A stretch of DNA of 64,000 nucleotides from Vibrio ziniensis (GCF_011064285.1 NZ_CP049332.1:1302001-1366000), one strand, 5' to 3'. Shown: positions 8,903-17,904, numbered from the stretch's first letter. Numbers and translations are program-made. Notes: a model not told the origin generated them from the sequence alone.

Positions 8903-9664
8903 ATGAAAACTTCGTCTCCAAAAATATCCGAAAGCCGCCGCCGGTTCCTAAGAGATGCTTCTAGAACTGCCATTGGTGTGGGAGCTGCAGCGTCCCTTCT
9001 TGGTTTACAGTCTCTGCAAAGCCAGGCCAGAGAAACGTCGGGCGTACCTATTCGTCCTCCAGGTGCTTTATCCGGCAACGACTTTGAGAAAGCCTGTGTG
9101 CGTTGCGGTTTGTGTGTACAAGCTTGTCCTTATGACACATTGAAACTTGCATCGTTGCTCTCCCCTGTTGCTACGGGCACACCTTATTTCACCGCCAGAC
9201 AAATACCTTGTGAGATGTGTGAAGACATACCTTGTGTAAAAGCCTGTCCAAGCGGTGCGTTAGATCCAGCATTAACCGACATCGATGAAGCACGAATGGG
9301 TACTGCTGTGCTCATCGATCAGAAAAACTGTTTGAATTTTCAGGGGTTACGCTGTGATGTGTGTTATCGAATCTGTCCTGCTATCGACAAAGCCATCACC
9401 CTTGAAACCATACGTAATGAAAGAACCGGTTTTCACGCTAAATTCATTCCTACCGTTCACGCTGATTACTGCACGGGTTGCGGTAAATGTGAAGAAGCGT
9501 GCGTGTTAGATGCAGCAGCAATAAAAGTGGTTCCGACTGAACTGGCACAAGGTCAGCTAGGTAAACATTACCGCTTAGGATGGGAAGAGCATTCTGAAGT
9601 GCGTATCGATACCGAAGAGCATGGTGGCGTTCCACTTAAACCATTTAACGGCAACCAGCTTTAG
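8903..9664 (+). CDS. napG: Ferredoxin-type quinol dehydrogenase subunit NapG
   Basis: A 253-residue periplasmic iron-sulfur protein. It opens with a twin-arginine signal (SRRRFLRD, residues 11-18) so it is exported folded. Four [4Fe-4S] motifs follow: [26 protein letters not shown], the [17 protein letters not shown] variant and [11 protein letters not shown]. With membrane partner NapH it passes electrons from ubiquinol to periplasmic nitrate reductase NapAB. The open frame extends to a GTG at 8861, but the ATG at 8903 has AAGG upstream, places the Tat motif correctly and lies downstream of the predicted promoter. napGH here form an operon separate from napFDABC, on the far side of narQP. 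Confidence 0.95.
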   Translation: MKTSSPKISESRRRFLRDASRTAIGVGAAASLLGLQSLQSQARETSGVPIRPPGALSGNDFEKACVRCGLCVQACPYDTLKLASLLSPVATGTPYFTARQIPCEMCEDIPCVKACPSGALDPALTDIDEARMGTAVLIDQKNCLNFQGLRCDVCYRICPAIDKAITLETIRNERTGFHAKFIPTVHADYCTGCGKCEEACVLDAAAIKVVPTELAQGQLGKHYRLGWEEHSEVRIDTEEHGGVPLKPFNGNQL

Positions 9665-9674
9665 GAGGTGGATG

Positions 9675-10520
9675 ATGGCTAAGCATTTGGCTAAAGACGC
9701 CGGTAAAGCGGCAATACAAAACTTAGGTTGGTGGAAAGCACATCGCTTTCTAATCCTCAGAAGACTTTCTCAGCTCACGATTATTGCACTATTTATGGCA
9801 GGCCCAACGTGGGGTGTTTTTAAAGGAAATCTTTCTTCTAGTACTCTGTTTGATGTCATTCCGTTTACCGATCCACTCTTGCTACTACAGACTATAGCCG
9901 CAGGGCATTTACCCGAATTTACGGCGATTTTAGGAGCACTCATCGTAGTAGCGGTTTACGCGATTGTTGCACCTCGAGCTTTCTGTGCATGGGTTTGTCC
10001 TTTGAATATGGTGACAGATTTAGCCGCATGGCTGCGCAGGAAACTGAATGTTAAAGCAAGTTACTCTTGGCCGAAAAGCATGCGTTATTGGCTGATCCCT
10101 GTGCTACTTATTGGTAGCGCGATTTCTGGTAGTGCTTTATGGGTGTGGATTGACCCCGTTTCAGCACTGCACCGAGGACTGGTATTCGGCATGGGTGCGG
10201 GTTGGGTTCTGATCGTACTCGTATTCTTACTGGACTGGTTATTGGTCGAACACGGTTGGTGTGGTCATTTGTGCCCATTGGGAGCGACTTACGGCATTAT
10301 CGGCAAACAGAGCATTATGCGTGTTACGGCCACAGACCGAAACTCCTGCACAAAATGCATGGACTGTTTTAACGTCTGCCCTGAACCGCAAGTACTGAGA
10401 GAGCCTTTAAAAGATGGGGACACTCGCATCATGGCACAAGATTGCATCAGTTGTGGTCGCTGTATCGATGTCTGTTCAGAAAAGGTCTTCGAGTTTAAAA
10501 CTCGCTATACCAAGCAATAG
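9675..10520 (+). CDS. napH: Membrane quinol dehydrogenase subunit NapH
   Basis: A 281-residue inner-membrane partner of NapG. Four to five hydrophobic helices are visible (about residues 33-50, 76-105, 140-165, 180-205), two CxxxCP motifs (CAWVCP and CGHLCP) lie near membrane helices, and two ferredoxin-type clusters close the protein: CTKCMDCFNVCP and CISCGRCIDVC. It oxidises ubiquinol and relays electrons to NapG. AGGAGGTG at 9663-9670 lies 6 nt before the second of two adjacent ATGs, so I start at 9675; the first, at 9672, is too close. The Shine-Dalgarno overlaps the napG stop codon, so translation is likely coupled. Confidence 0.95.
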   Translation: MAKHLAKDAGKAAIQNLGWWKAHRFLILRRLSQLTIIALFMAGPTWGVFKGNLSSSTLFDVIPFTDPLLLLQTIAAGHLPEFTAILGALIVVAVYAIVAPRAFCAWVCPLNMVTDLAAWLRRKLNVKASYSWPKSMRYWLIPVLLIGSAISGSALWVWIDPVSALHRGLVFGMGAGWVLIVLVFLLDWLLVEHGWCGHLCPLGATYGIIGKQSIMRVTATDRNSCTKCMDCFNVCPEPQVLREPLKDGDTRIMAQDCISCGRCIDVCSEKVFEFKTRYTKQ

Positions 10521-10573
10521 TGGCGGCGACAGTGATTGATGTTGCTAAACAATCACTACCGTACACGTCGGTA

Positions 10574-10613
10574 GCGTAATGCGAGCAATAAATAGTGTAA
10601 TGTGAACAATAAA
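10574..10613. repeat. Two 19-bp direct repeats before the napH terminator
   Basis: GCGTAATGCGAGCAATAAA and GTGTAATGTGAACAATAAA lie 21 bp apart in phase with 3 mismatches. Just upstream are two inverted repeats, AGTGATTG/CAATCACT (10531-10557) and CTACCG/CGGTAG (10556-10574). Function unknown. Confidence 0.75.
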
Positions 10614-10636
10614 AAAGAGGCTTTAGCCTCTTTTTT
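10611..10636. terminator. Bidirectional terminator between napH and narP
   Basis: A6GAGGC pairs with GCCTCT6 over a TTTA loop, giving A- and U-tracts on both strands for the convergent napGH and narQP operons. Confidence 0.92.
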
Positions 10637-10668
10637 ATATCTGCTAGCTGTATTTCTAACAGCGAATT

Positions 10669-11301
10669 TTATCTAAGCTCACCATAGCGTTCTAAATAAA
10701 GTACCGTTGCAGCGGTGCGAGAAGGAACACGCAGTTTCTTAAGTAGACTCTTCATATGAACTTTCACTGTCGCTTCAGAAATAAAGAGGTGATCCGCTAT
10801 CTGCTTGTTGCGATAGCCCTTCGCAACTTCACCAAGTATCTGCGATTCTCGTTCAGTTAAAGAATCAAATACATCGGAGTGCTGTTCACGTTCACGAAGG
10901 TATTTAGCCACTACTCTGCTGTAAGCCTTCTCACCTAAAGAGGCTTGCTTTAAAAGCTCAATCAGTTCATCTGGCTCAGTATCTTTTAACAAGTAACCAT
11001 CAGCTCCGGCTTTCACCAATGCTTCAATGTCCGAAGCGCTATCTGAAACCGTCAGAATAACAATGGTTGAACTGCATCCATCGGTACGCAGCGCTTGTAG
11101 AGTATCTAGGCCAGACATGCCCTTCATATTCAAATCAAGCAGAATTAAATCCGGCTCATCTTCATGGGCTAATGCCACGGCTTCAGTACCGTTGCTCGCT
11201 TCAGCAATAACATCAAATTCATCTTCTAAGCTCAGTAACTGATTAATGCCTCTACGCATTAGTGGGTGGTCATCCACCAACATTACTCTAATCTTCGTCA
11301 A
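10669..11301 (-). CDS. narP: Nitrate/nitrite response regulator NarP
   Basis: A 210-residue NarL/FixJ-type regulator. The receiver domain occupies residues 4-120, with acidic DD near 10-11, the phosphoacceptor Asp in LILLDLNMKG and the Lys in YLLKDTEP. The C-terminal LuxR helix-turn-helix is LTERESQILGEVAKGYRNKQIADHLFISEATVKVHMKSLLKKL. It binds inverted TACYYMT heptamers when phosphorylated by NarQ and activates nap promoters with FNR. Its start overlaps the end of narQ by 14 nt, so the two are co-expressed. Matching 7-2-7 sites stand before both nap operons. NarP is preferred over NarL because only the periplasmic reductase is present here and only 7-2-7 sites are seen. Confidence 0.9.
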   Translation of the reverse strand: MTKIRVMLVDDHPLMRRGINQLLSLEDEFDVIAEASNGTEAVALAHEDEPDLILLDLNMKGMSGLDTLQALRTDGCSSTIVILTVSDSASDIEALVKAGADGYLLKDTEPDELIELLKQASLGEKAYSRVVAKYLREREQHSDVFDSLTERESQILGEVAKGYRNKQIADHLFISEATVKVHMKSLLKKLRVPSRTAATVLYLERYGELR

Positions 11302-13021
11302 CGTTAATGTCCTTAGACTGTTTAAATTTCAAAGTTATTCTGCAACCAGAGTTCAGAGAAGAGTTCACTGCTAATTCTCCGTGTAAGCGGGCTGCTCGCT
11401 CTTGCATAATGCTCAAACCATAATGGTTAAGTTTTGCATCGTGTTCTTCAAAACCCACACCGTTATCTTCTACAACGACAATCACATCGCCATCGACTTC
11501 ATTACATTCAACGACAATTTTCGTCGCATCGGCATGCTTGATTGCATTGATGACCGCCTCTCGAATTAACTGCATGAGATGCACCTGTTGATGCGCATCC
11601 AAATCCAATGATGAGAGGTTATTGGTCAGTTCAATCGACGCACTGGTATGCTCTTTTAGCTGATTAATCATCTCAAGCAAAGCACGTCCAAAGTTGCCTT
11701 CTTTGATGGTTAATCGGAACGTGGTAAGTAACTCTCTTAATTGAGTGTAGGCACCCGATAAACCATCATCGATATCTTTAATAATATCTGCCGTTTTTTC
11801 GCTTTGTGGTGTCTGCTCAAACTTAGTCATTACTCGTTTAAGCAGCGATACCTGAATCTTTAAGTAAGAAAGTGACTGAGCCAGAGAGTCATGCAGCTCT
11901 CGTGCAATCGTAGCACGCTCTTCCATTAAAAGCAGTTGTTCAGCCTGCTTTTGCGCTTTATTAAAATACACGGCTCGCGACAGCATTTGCACAAAACTAT
12001 CAATCAGTGCTTTGTCGGGACAAGGCAGTCCCGCTCGCCAGTACAATCTTCCAAGTGGTTGTCCATCGACCATCAGTGGCTGTTCATGGCAATCATTATT
12101 GCAATCGTTGTCGCAGTAACCCTCTGTTAAAACAATCCCTTTACCCGCTTCTTCATCTATTTCTAAACGAACAGCGTCAATCCCTTCCACACTAACGATT
12201 TGTTTCAGTAACGCCTGAAAATTCTCTTGGCTGATGCGAGAAGCAGTGAGCTGCTGAGACGACTCGTACAACACCTGTAATGATTGGTTAGCATGTTGAA
12301 GCTTGTGGGTTTTCTCATTAACGGCATTTTCTAGGCCGTGATACAGCTTGCCCAACTCATTAGCCATATCATTGAAAGTGCGAGTCAATATCGCCATTTC
12401 ATTGCGACTAGTCACTTTCAGCTGCACATCAAAGGAGCGATTTTGCACCTGTTCACTGGCAACCACTAAGTTACGTAGCGGGCCAACGACTTCTCTACGG
12501 GTGTAAATGATGACAAACGCCGAGACCAAAAATACCCCACCGAGGCCTAATCCCCCAACCCAAGCAAGCTTGATTAACTTACCTTCTGAGAACTGTTGAA
12601 GTTTGTAAACAAACACATCGATTTGGCTTACAAAACCAGCAACAAGATCAAGATATTCAGCACGTTGGTCACTTTTCAGCAAATCTTTAAGCTGCTGCCA
12701 GCGGATAATGATGTCGTTGTAATCTTTCTGAATGTCTGCAGGAACAGTCCAATGCTTCAAAGCTTGCATAGACGGTGAAAACAGCGAACGTTCGAAACTC
12801 TCAATGTGACTAACATAGTCAATGGAAGAACTTTGAATATCATGCGACAAACGATAGCTCTGCATACGCATAGAGCCGGATACATTCACTGCTTCTGCAT
12901 CATTCAGGGATGAGGCTAATGTTATGATTGCGAACCCTATTGTCGCAAATGATAACATAACTATACAGAACATTGCCTTGGCAATGGTGCCAATCAGCGA
13001 CCTTTCAACTCTCTTAACCAA
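11288..13021 (-). CDS. narQ: Nitrate/nitrite sensor histidine kinase NarQ
   Basis: A 577-residue membrane sensor kinase. Transmembrane helix 1 is at about residues 12-35, followed by the nitrate-binding P-box segment around AVNVSGSMRMQSYRLS. A second helix near 150-172 closes a helical periplasmic domain; HAMP, a GAF-like region (about 250-355) with a cysteine-rich loop CDNDCNNDCHEQ, and the kinase core follow. The phosphorylated His lies in RELHDSLAQSLSYLK and the ATP-binding domain ends with DNGVGF and the HYGLSIMQERA segment. It is a HisKA_3-type kinase, the partner class of NarP. The gene is transcribed divergently from napF through a shared 253-bp region. Confidence 0.92.
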   Translation of the reverse strand: MVKRVERSLIGTIAKAMFCIVMLSFATIGFAIITLASSLNDAEAVNVSGSMRMQSYRLSHDIQSSSIDYVSHIESFERSLFSPSMQALKHWTVPADIQKDYNDIIIRWQQLKDLLKSDQRAEYLDLVAGFVSQIDVFVYKLQQFSEGKLIKLAWVGGLGLGGVFLVSAFVIIYTRREVVGPLRNLVVASEQVQNRSFDVQLKVTSRNEMAILTRTFNDMANELGKLYHGLENAVNEKTHKLQHANQSLQVLYESSQQLTASRISQENFQALLKQIVSVEGIDAVRLEIDEEAGKGIVLTEGYCDNDCNNDCHEQPLMVDGQPLGRLYWRAGLPCPDKALIDSFVQMLSRAVYFNKAQKQAEQLLLMEERATIARELHDSLAQSLSYLKIQVSLLKRVMTKFEQTPQSEKTADIIKDIDDGLSGAYTQLRELLTTFRLTIKEGNFGRALLEMINQLKEHTSASIELTNNLSSLDLDAHQQVHLMQLIREAVINAIKHADATKIVVECNEVDGDVIVVVEDNGVGFEEHDAKLNHYGLSIMQERAARLHGELAVNSSLNSGCRITLKFKQSKDINVDED

Positions 13022-13119
13022 ACTCGTTTATTTCCTTTATTTTGACGTCTGTCTTCTAATTGGATTCTTGAACCACAGTCAAACCACTAACAATATGTGA
13101 TCACTCTCGCTGGAAATAA

Positions 13120-13133
13120 TTGATCTAAAACAA
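13120..13133 (+). promoter_or_regulatory. FNR box of the napF promoter
   Basis: TTGAT-CTAA-AACAA matches the FNR consensus at 9 of 10 positions. It lies in the narQ-napF divergent region, upstream of a NarP site, as in E. coli napF. Confidence 0.7.
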
Positions 13134-13147
13134 CGGACACCCCCAAT

Positions 13148-13163
13148 TACCCCCTTATGGGTA
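13148..13163 (+). promoter_or_regulatory. NarP 7-2-7 site of the napF promoter
   Basis: TACCCCCTTATGGGTA is a near-perfect inverted pair of NarP heptamers with a TT spacer (6 of 7 and 7 of 7). A -10 hexamer TACAAT at 13187-13192 puts its centre at about -44, the position known for E. coli napF. Confidence 0.8.
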
Positions 13164-13184
13164 TTTAAGAAAATAGCCTGAAAA

Positions 13185-13242
13185 CTACAATTTTCATATG
13201 GATATGTGAAAATTGTAGCTTAATAGCAATGAGCTACAATTT
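13185..13242 (+). repeat. Three alternating CTACAATTT arms in the napF promoter/leader
   Basis: CTACAATTTTCA at 13185-13196 is the reverse complement of 13207-13218, and that middle arm, extended as AAATTGTAGCT (13210-13220), is again the reverse complement of 13232-13242. The middle arm can pair with either side. Arm centres are 24-25 bp apart. The first arm contains the likely -10 hexamer. Regulator binding or alternative leader hairpins are possible. Confidence 0.8.
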
Positions 13243-13274
13243 ACCTATCACTTACAAATAATAAGGTGATTGTA

Positions 13275-13757
13275 GTGGTCGATTTAGCCAGACGTCGATT
13301 GTTCTCGCGTAAAACTGTTGAAGACACAGCAATAATAATGCCGTGGGTGAAATCAGCTGGTTCTTTTACCGACGATTGTACACGTTGCGGCAAATGCGTC
13401 TCAGCTTGCGAAACCGACATCATTATTAATGGTGACGGTGGTTTTCCAACCGTCGATTTTGGCCGAGGCGAATGCACATTTTGCTACCAATGTGCGGATG
13501 TTTGCCCTGAACCTATCTTCCTTCCGCAGTCCAGTTCACCTTGGCATATTAAAGCTGATATCAAACAAAATTGTTTGGCTTATCAGAATGTTGAATGTCG
13601 TAGCTGTGGTGAGACATGCGACACAATGGCGATTCAGTTTAAGTTGCAGCTTAATAAAGTTGCACAACCAGTTATCAATATCGATGACTGCAGTGGTTGT
13701 GGCGCATGTGTTTCGGTGTGCCCAACAGCATCTATCCATGTGAGCAATACAATATAA
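13275..13757 (+). CDS. napF: Ferredoxin-type protein NapF
   Basis: A 160-residue cytoplasmic protein with three [4Fe-4S] ferredoxin motifs: CTRCGKCVSACE, CTFCYQCADVCPEP, and CSGCGACVSVCP near the C-terminus, plus the CRSCGETCD pattern between them. NapF is thought to help insert or protect the NapA cofactors before Tat export. It opens with the conserved VDLARRRLFSR arginine patch. An earlier in-frame GTG at 13266 would extend it by three residues; the GTG at 13275 is 6 nt after AAGGTG and matches the family N-terminus, so it is used. First gene of napFDABC. Confidence 0.93.
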   Translation: MVDLARRRLFSRKTVEDTAIIMPWVKSAGSFTDDCTRCGKCVSACETDIIINGDGGFPTVDFGRGECTFCYQCADVCPEPIFLPQSSSPWHIKADIKQNCLAYQNVECRSCGETCDTMAIQFKLQLNKVAQPVINIDDCSGCGACVSVCPTASIHVSNTI

Positions 13758-13772
13758 GAATGAGAGTAATGT

Positions 13773-14078
13773 ATGTCACTGAATGAAGTGCACATTTCAA
13801 GTTTGGTGGTTCATGTGCTTCCACAGCATGTTGAATCAATAACGGCTCAAATCGAAGAATTCGACAATGCAGAAGTCTTCGGTTCTAGCCCTGAAGGCAA
13901 AATTGTGGTTGTTCTCGAAACCGAGAATCAAGGTTTTATTACTGACACTATCGATGCCATCAACAATTTAACTAACGTGCTCAGCACTGTTTTGGTTTAT
14001 CACCAAATCGAAACCGATTTAGAGCAGTTGGACGAAGACACTGGATTTCAACAATCCCAAACAGAGGATGAAGTATGA
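13773..14078 (+). CDS. napD: NapA signal-peptide-binding chaperone NapD
   Basis: A 101-residue cytoplasmic chaperone of the NapD ferredoxin-like fold. The start [18 protein letters not shown] and the [10 protein letters not shown] strand are characteristic. NapD binds the Tat signal peptide of NapA and delays export until the molybdenum cofactor is in place. It is 15 nt after napF and overlaps napA by 4 nt (ATGA), so NapD and its client are translationally coupled. Confidence 0.93.
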   Translation: MSLNEVHISSLVVHVLPQHVESITAQIEEFDNAEVFGSSPEGKIVVVLETENQGFITDTIDAINNLTNVLSTVLVYHQIETDLEQLDEDTGFQQSQTEDEV

Positions 14079-16564
14079 AAATGACAAGACGAGCGTTTGT
14101 GAAAGCAAACGCGGCAGCATCAGCTGCAGCTATCGCTGGTGTGACTTTACCAGCTTCTGCTGCAAATCTGATTGCTAGCACAGATCAAACCAAAATTACC
14201 TGGGACAAAGCGCCTTGTCGTTTCTGTGGTACTGGCTGCTCAGTTTTAGTGGGTACGCAGAATGGTCGTATCGTGGCTACACAGGGGGATCCTGAAGCTC
14301 CGGTAAACAAAGGCCTAAACTGTATCAAAGGCTACTTCCTTTCTAAAATCATGTACGGTAAAGACCGCCTGACTCAACCTCTTCTTCGTATGCGCAATGG
14401 CGAATACGCTAAAGACGGCGACTTCACTCCGATATCTTGGGATCAAGCATTCGACATCATGGCTGAGAAATGGAAAGCGTCTCTTGCCAAGAAAGGCCCA
14501 ACAAGCATCGGCATGTTTGGTTCTGGTCAATGGACCGTTATGGAAGGTTACGCAGCAGCGAAAATGATGAAAGCTGGCTTCCGTTCAAATAACATCGATC
14601 CGAACGCTCGTCACTGTATGGCGTCTGCCGTAGTGGGCTTCATGCGTGCATTTGGTATTGATGAACCAATGGGTTGTTATGACGACTTAGAGCATGCAGA
14701 TGCGTTCGTGCTTTGGGGCGCGAATATGGCAGAAATGCACCCTATTCTATGGAGCCGCCTGACTGACCGTCGCTTGAGCCAACAACACGTTAAAGTAAAC
14801 GTACTGTCTACTTACTACCACCGTTCTTTTGAGCTGGCTGATCACGGTTACATTTTCAAACCAAACACTGACCTAGCAATTGCCAACTTCATTGCGAACT
14901 ACATCATTCAAAACGATGCAGTAAACTGGGACTTCGTTAACAAGCATACTAACTTCAAACAAGCAGTGACGGATATCGGCTATGGTCTACGTGACGATCA
15001 CCCTCTTCAGAAAAAAGCGAAGAACCCGAACGACGGTTCAATGACCAGCATTTCGTTTGAAGAGTACAAAAAGTCCGTTGCACCATACACCGCTGCGAAA
15101 GCGGCTGAAATTTCAGGTGTGAGTGAAGAGAAACTGATTACGCTTGCGAAACAATACGCGGATCCAAACACGAAAGTGATGTCACTTTGGACTATGGGTA
15201 TGAACCAACATACTCGTGGTGTGTGGATGAACAACCTTGTTTACAACATCCACCTATTGACCGGTAAAATTGCGACTCCGGGTAACAGCCCATTCTCGCT
15301 AACAGGTCAACCTTCAGCGTGTGGTACTGCACGTGAAGTAGGTACCTTTGCTCACCGTCTACCAGCAGACATGGTGGTTGCAAACCCTAAACACCGTGAA
15401 ATTGCAGAAAAAGTTTGGAAACTACCTGAAGGTACAATTCCGCCAAAACCTGGTTTCCACGCAGTTCTTCAAGACCGTATGTTGAATGACGGCGTACTAA
15501 ACTGTTACTGGGTTCAATGTAATAACAACATGCAAGCGGGTCCAAACATCAACGGCGAACGGTTACCGGGTTACCGTAACCCAGAAAACTTCATCGTCGT
15601 TTCTGACCCATATCCAACGGTAACAGCGCAAGCGGCTGACCTAATTCTTCCAACTGCAATGTGGGTAGAAAAAGAAGGTGCTTACGGTAACGCAGAGCGT
15701 CGTACTCAAGCGTGGTATCAACAAGTAGGCACAGTAGGCGAAGCGAAGTCTGACTTATGGCAAGTTATGGAGTTCTCTAAACGCTTCACGATGGAAGAAG
15801 TGTGGCCAGAAGAACTGCTAGCGAAAATGCCTGAATACCGTGGCAAAACTATGTTCGACGTACTGTTCAAAAACGGTCAAATCGACAAGTTCCCAGTAAG
15901 CGAAGCTCGCGAAATGAACGACGATGCCCACCACTTTGGCTTCTACGTACAAAAAGGTATTTTCGAAGAGTACGCAACCTTTGGTCGCGGTCATGGCCAC
16001 GACTTAGCTCCATACGATATGTACCATCAAACTCGTGGTCTACGCTGGCCATTCGTTGACGGTAAAGAGACACAATGGCGTTACAAAGAAGGTTCAGACC
16101 CATATGCGAAGAAAGGCTCTGGCTGGGACTTCTACGGTAAACCAGACGGTAAAGCTTGGATCATCTCTGCACCATACGAAGCGCCACCAGAGGCACCAGA
16201 TGCAGAACACGATTTATGGCTATGTACAGGCCGTGTGCTTGAGCACTGGCATACCGGTACTATGACTCGTCGTGTACCTGAACTTTACAAATCTTTCCCT
16301 GATGCTGTGTGTTTCATGCATCACGAAGATGCTGTAGCTCGTGGCCTACGCCGTGGTGATGAAATCCTGATTTCTAACACACGTGGTGAAGTTCGTGCTC
16401 GTGTTGAGACCCGTGGTCGTAACAAGCCGCCAAAAGGCTTGGTGTTCGTACCATTCTTTGATGCTCGCATTCTGATCAACAAGTTGATCCTAGATGCTAC
16501 AGACCCACTTTCAAAACAAACGGACTTCAAGAAATGTCCAGTTAAAATCACGAAAGTGGCATAA
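14075..16564 (+). CDS. napA: Periplasmic nitrate reductase catalytic subunit NapA
   Basis: An 829-residue molybdoenzyme that reduces nitrate to nitrite in the periplasm. A Tat signal with TRRAFVK (Arg 5-6) ends at ASA near residue 29. One [4Fe-4S] cluster is bound by Cys 48, 51, 55 and 83 in the CRFCGTGC...NCIKG pattern. The molybdenum ligand is Cys 181 in RHCMASAV. The bis-MGD-binding domains extend to a C-terminal molybdopterin dinucleotide-binding domain from about residue 705 ([18 protein letters not shown]). Length matches the Nap enzymes of other vibrios and E. coli. Electrons arrive from NapB, fed by NapC or NapGH. Confidence 0.97.
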   Translation: MKMTRRAFVKANAAASAAAIAGVTLPASAANLIASTDQTKITWDKAPCRFCGTGCSVLVGTQNGRIVATQGDPEAPVNKGLNCIKGYFLSKIMYGKDRLTQPLLRMRNGEYAKDGDFTPISWDQAFDIMAEKWKASLAKKGPTSIGMFGSGQWTVMEGYAAAKMMKAGFRSNNIDPNARHCMASAVVGFMRAFGIDEPMGCYDDLEHADAFVLWGANMAEMHPILWSRLTDRRLSQQHVKVNVLSTYYHRSFELADHGYIFKPNTDLAIANFIANYIIQNDAVNWDFVNKHTNFKQAVTDIGYGLRDDHPLQKKAKNPNDGSMTSISFEEYKKSVAPYTAAKAAEISGVSEEKLITLAKQYADPNTKVMSLWTMGMNQHTRGVWMNNLVYNIHLLTGKIATPGNSPFSLTGQPSACGTAREVGTFAHRLPADMVVANPKHREIAEKVWKLPEGTIPPKPGFHAVLQDRMLNDGVLNCYWVQCNNNMQAGPNINGERLPGYRNPENFIVVSDPYPTVTAQAADLILPTAMWVEKEGAYGNAERRTQAWYQQVGTVGEAKSDLWQVMEFSKRFTMEEVWPEELLAKMPEYRGKTMFDVLFKNGQIDKFPVSEAREMNDDAHHFGFYVQKGIFEEYATFGRGHGHDLAPYDMYHQTRGLRWPFVDGKETQWRYKEGSDPYAKKGSGWDFYGKPDGKAWIISAPYEAPPEAPDAEHDLWLCTGRVLEHWHTGTMTRRVPELYKSFPDAVCFMHHEDAVARGLRRGDEILISNTRGEVRARVETRGRNKPPKGLVFVPFFDARILINKLILDATDPLSKQTDFKKCPVKITKVA

Positions 16565-16581
16565 GTATAAGATGAATGTAA

Positions 16582-16612
16582 AGGCTGCCCCATTTCATCC
16601 CTCGGGCAGCCT
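16582..16612 (+). promoter_or_regulatory. Intercistronic hairpin between napA and napB
   Basis: AGGCTGCCC pairs exactly with GGGCAGCCT over a 13-nt loop. No T-run follows, so it is more likely an mRNA 3'-end stabiliser or partial attenuator than a full terminator. Confidence 0.6.
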
Positions 16613-16648
16613 CATTAAAGAATTTAGCCATTAGGCGGAGAATGTAAT

Positions 16649-17110
16649 ATGAAAAAATTACTGGTTGCACTGTTATCGGTTGGTGCTGTTTTATCGGGAG
16701 TCGTCTTTGCGCAAGCTGAGCTGGATCTTCCAGGCGGCACGGGTGGCTTGGAATCTCTACGCGGTTCTAGCCTTCTTGAAGAAACACGAAACGCTGATGA
16801 AATGAAGAAAATTCCTCGCGAACAATCTTTGGAAACGGATTATGTTTATCAGCCACCATTAATCCCACACTCAATTCGTAACTACGAAGTGACCAAAGAT
16901 GCGAATAAGTGTTTGTCTTGCCACAGCTGGAAAAACGCCAAAGATATGGGCGCAACAAAAATTAGTGTAACGCACTTCCTAAACCGTGAAGATGCCGTAC
17001 TTGCTGACGTGTCACCTCGTCGTTATTTCTGTTTGCAATGTCACGTACCTCAAGCGGACGCTCAACCTTTGGTTGAAAATGACTTTAAGCGTGTTGAATC
17101 ACTTCGCTAA
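16649..17110 (+). CDS. napB: Periplasmic nitrate reductase dihaem cytochrome NapB
   Basis: A 153-residue periplasmic c-type cytochrome. A Sec signal peptide ends at FAQA near residue 23. Two CxxCH haem-binding motifs are present, CLSCH (Cys 88 and 91) and CLQCH (Cys 128 and 131). Conserved His residues at PHS (74) and THF (109) are in the positions used as distal ligands. NapB forms the NapAB complex and hands electrons to the NapA cluster. The GGCGGAG ribosome site is 9 nt before the ATG. Confidence 0.95.
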   Translation: MKKLLVALLSVGAVLSGVVFAQAELDLPGGTGGLESLRGSSLLEETRNADEMKKIPREQSLETDYVYQPPLIPHSIRNYEVTKDANKCLSCHSWKNAKDMGATKISVTHFLNREDAVLADVSPRRYFCLQCHVPQADAQPLVENDFKRVESLR

Positions 17111-17136
17111 GCAAACCACACAATAAGAGGCGATTT

Positions 17137-17715
17137 ATGAAACTACTTAAAGCGTTTTGGAGTAAGTTAACAAGGCCAAGCAAAGCTGCGGCTGGCGTTG
17201 TCTTATTCTTGGGTTTTTCTGGTGGCTTGCTATTTTGGGGCGCATTTAACACGGGTATGGAAATGACTAACACAGAAGAGTTCTGTTCTGGTTGTCACGC
17301 TCCTATCGTTGCAGAAATCCAAGAAACGGTTCACTACTCTAACCGTTCAGGCGTGCGTGCAATTTGTTCTGACTGTCACGTACCACACGAATGGACAGAT
17401 AAAATCGTTCGTAAAGTGCAGGCATCCAAAGAGCTGTTTGCGCATTACGTAACGAAAACAATCGATACTCCAGAGAAATTCAGAGAGCGCCGCGCGCACT
17501 TAGCAGAGCGTGAATGGGCAAGGATGAAAAAGAACGACTCACTTGAATGTCGTAACTGTCACCAGTTTGAATTTATGGATTTCTCAGAGCAAAGTGAACG
17601 TAGTGTTCAACAACACTCTACTGCCCTAGCGTCTGGTGAAAAAACCTGTGTCGACTGCCACAAAGGTATCGCACACAACCTACCAGATATGCACGGCGTA
17701 GAAGGCTGGCAATAA
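17137..17715 (+). CDS. napC: Membrane tetrahaem quinol dehydrogenase NapC
   Basis: A 192-residue NapC/NirT-family cytochrome. A single membrane anchor at about residues 18-37 leads into a periplasmic domain with four CxxCH motifs: CSGCH (50-54), CSDCH (77-81), CRNCH (138-142) and CVDCH (171-175). It oxidises quinol and reduces NapB. As napGH are also present, this organism has two possible electron-entry routes: NapC takes menaquinol, NapGH ubiquinol. The gene is 26 nt after napB and 14 nt before a small membrane-protein gene. Confidence 0.95.
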   Translation: MKLLKAFWSKLTRPSKAAAGVVLFLGFSGGLLFWGAFNTGMEMTNTEEFCSGCHAPIVAEIQETVHYSNRSGVRAICSDCHVPHEWTDKIVRKVQASKELFAHYVTKTIDTPEKFRERRAHLAEREWARMKKNDSLECRNCHQFEFMDFSEQSERSVQQHSTALASGEKTCVDCHKGIAHNLPDMHGVEGWQ

Positions 17716-17729
17716 CAAGGAGCAGAGAA

Positions 17730-17864
17730 ATGAGTACACTTGAATCCATTATCTGGCATGTCCTTGGTTACAGCGCAATGCCAGTCATTATCCTCGGTGG
17801 ATTTGTTGGTGTTGCTGCCGTTTCCATTGGCATACTGTCACTGACGAAAGATAAAGAATCCTAA
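17730..17864 (+). CDS. 44-residue single-helix membrane protein at the end of nap operon
   Basis: A short open frame of 44 codons preceded by AAGGAG at the right distance. The protein has a short amphipathic start (MSTLESIIWHVLGYSA), one glycine-rich transmembrane helix (about residues 17-38) and a charged tail (TKDKES). It lies 14 nt after napC and before the terminator, so it is cotranscribed with nap. I recall a family of such very short proteins (TIGR02808) in Vibrio and relatives next to nap genes; size and place also recall NapE, though the sequence does not look like NapE. Function unknown; a small subunit of the NapC quinol-oxidising complex is an inference. Confidence 0.8.
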   Translation: MSTLESIIWHVLGYSAMPVIILGGFVGVAAVSIGILSLTKDKES

Positions 17865-17904
17865 GCGTAAGTTATTGCTGACGATTGTTTACTTAACTTT
17901 ACCC

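Noticed and set aside
17730..17864. Naming the small nap-linked gene napE
   Set aside because: Size and place fit, but the sequence does not resemble NapE, so no symbol was given.
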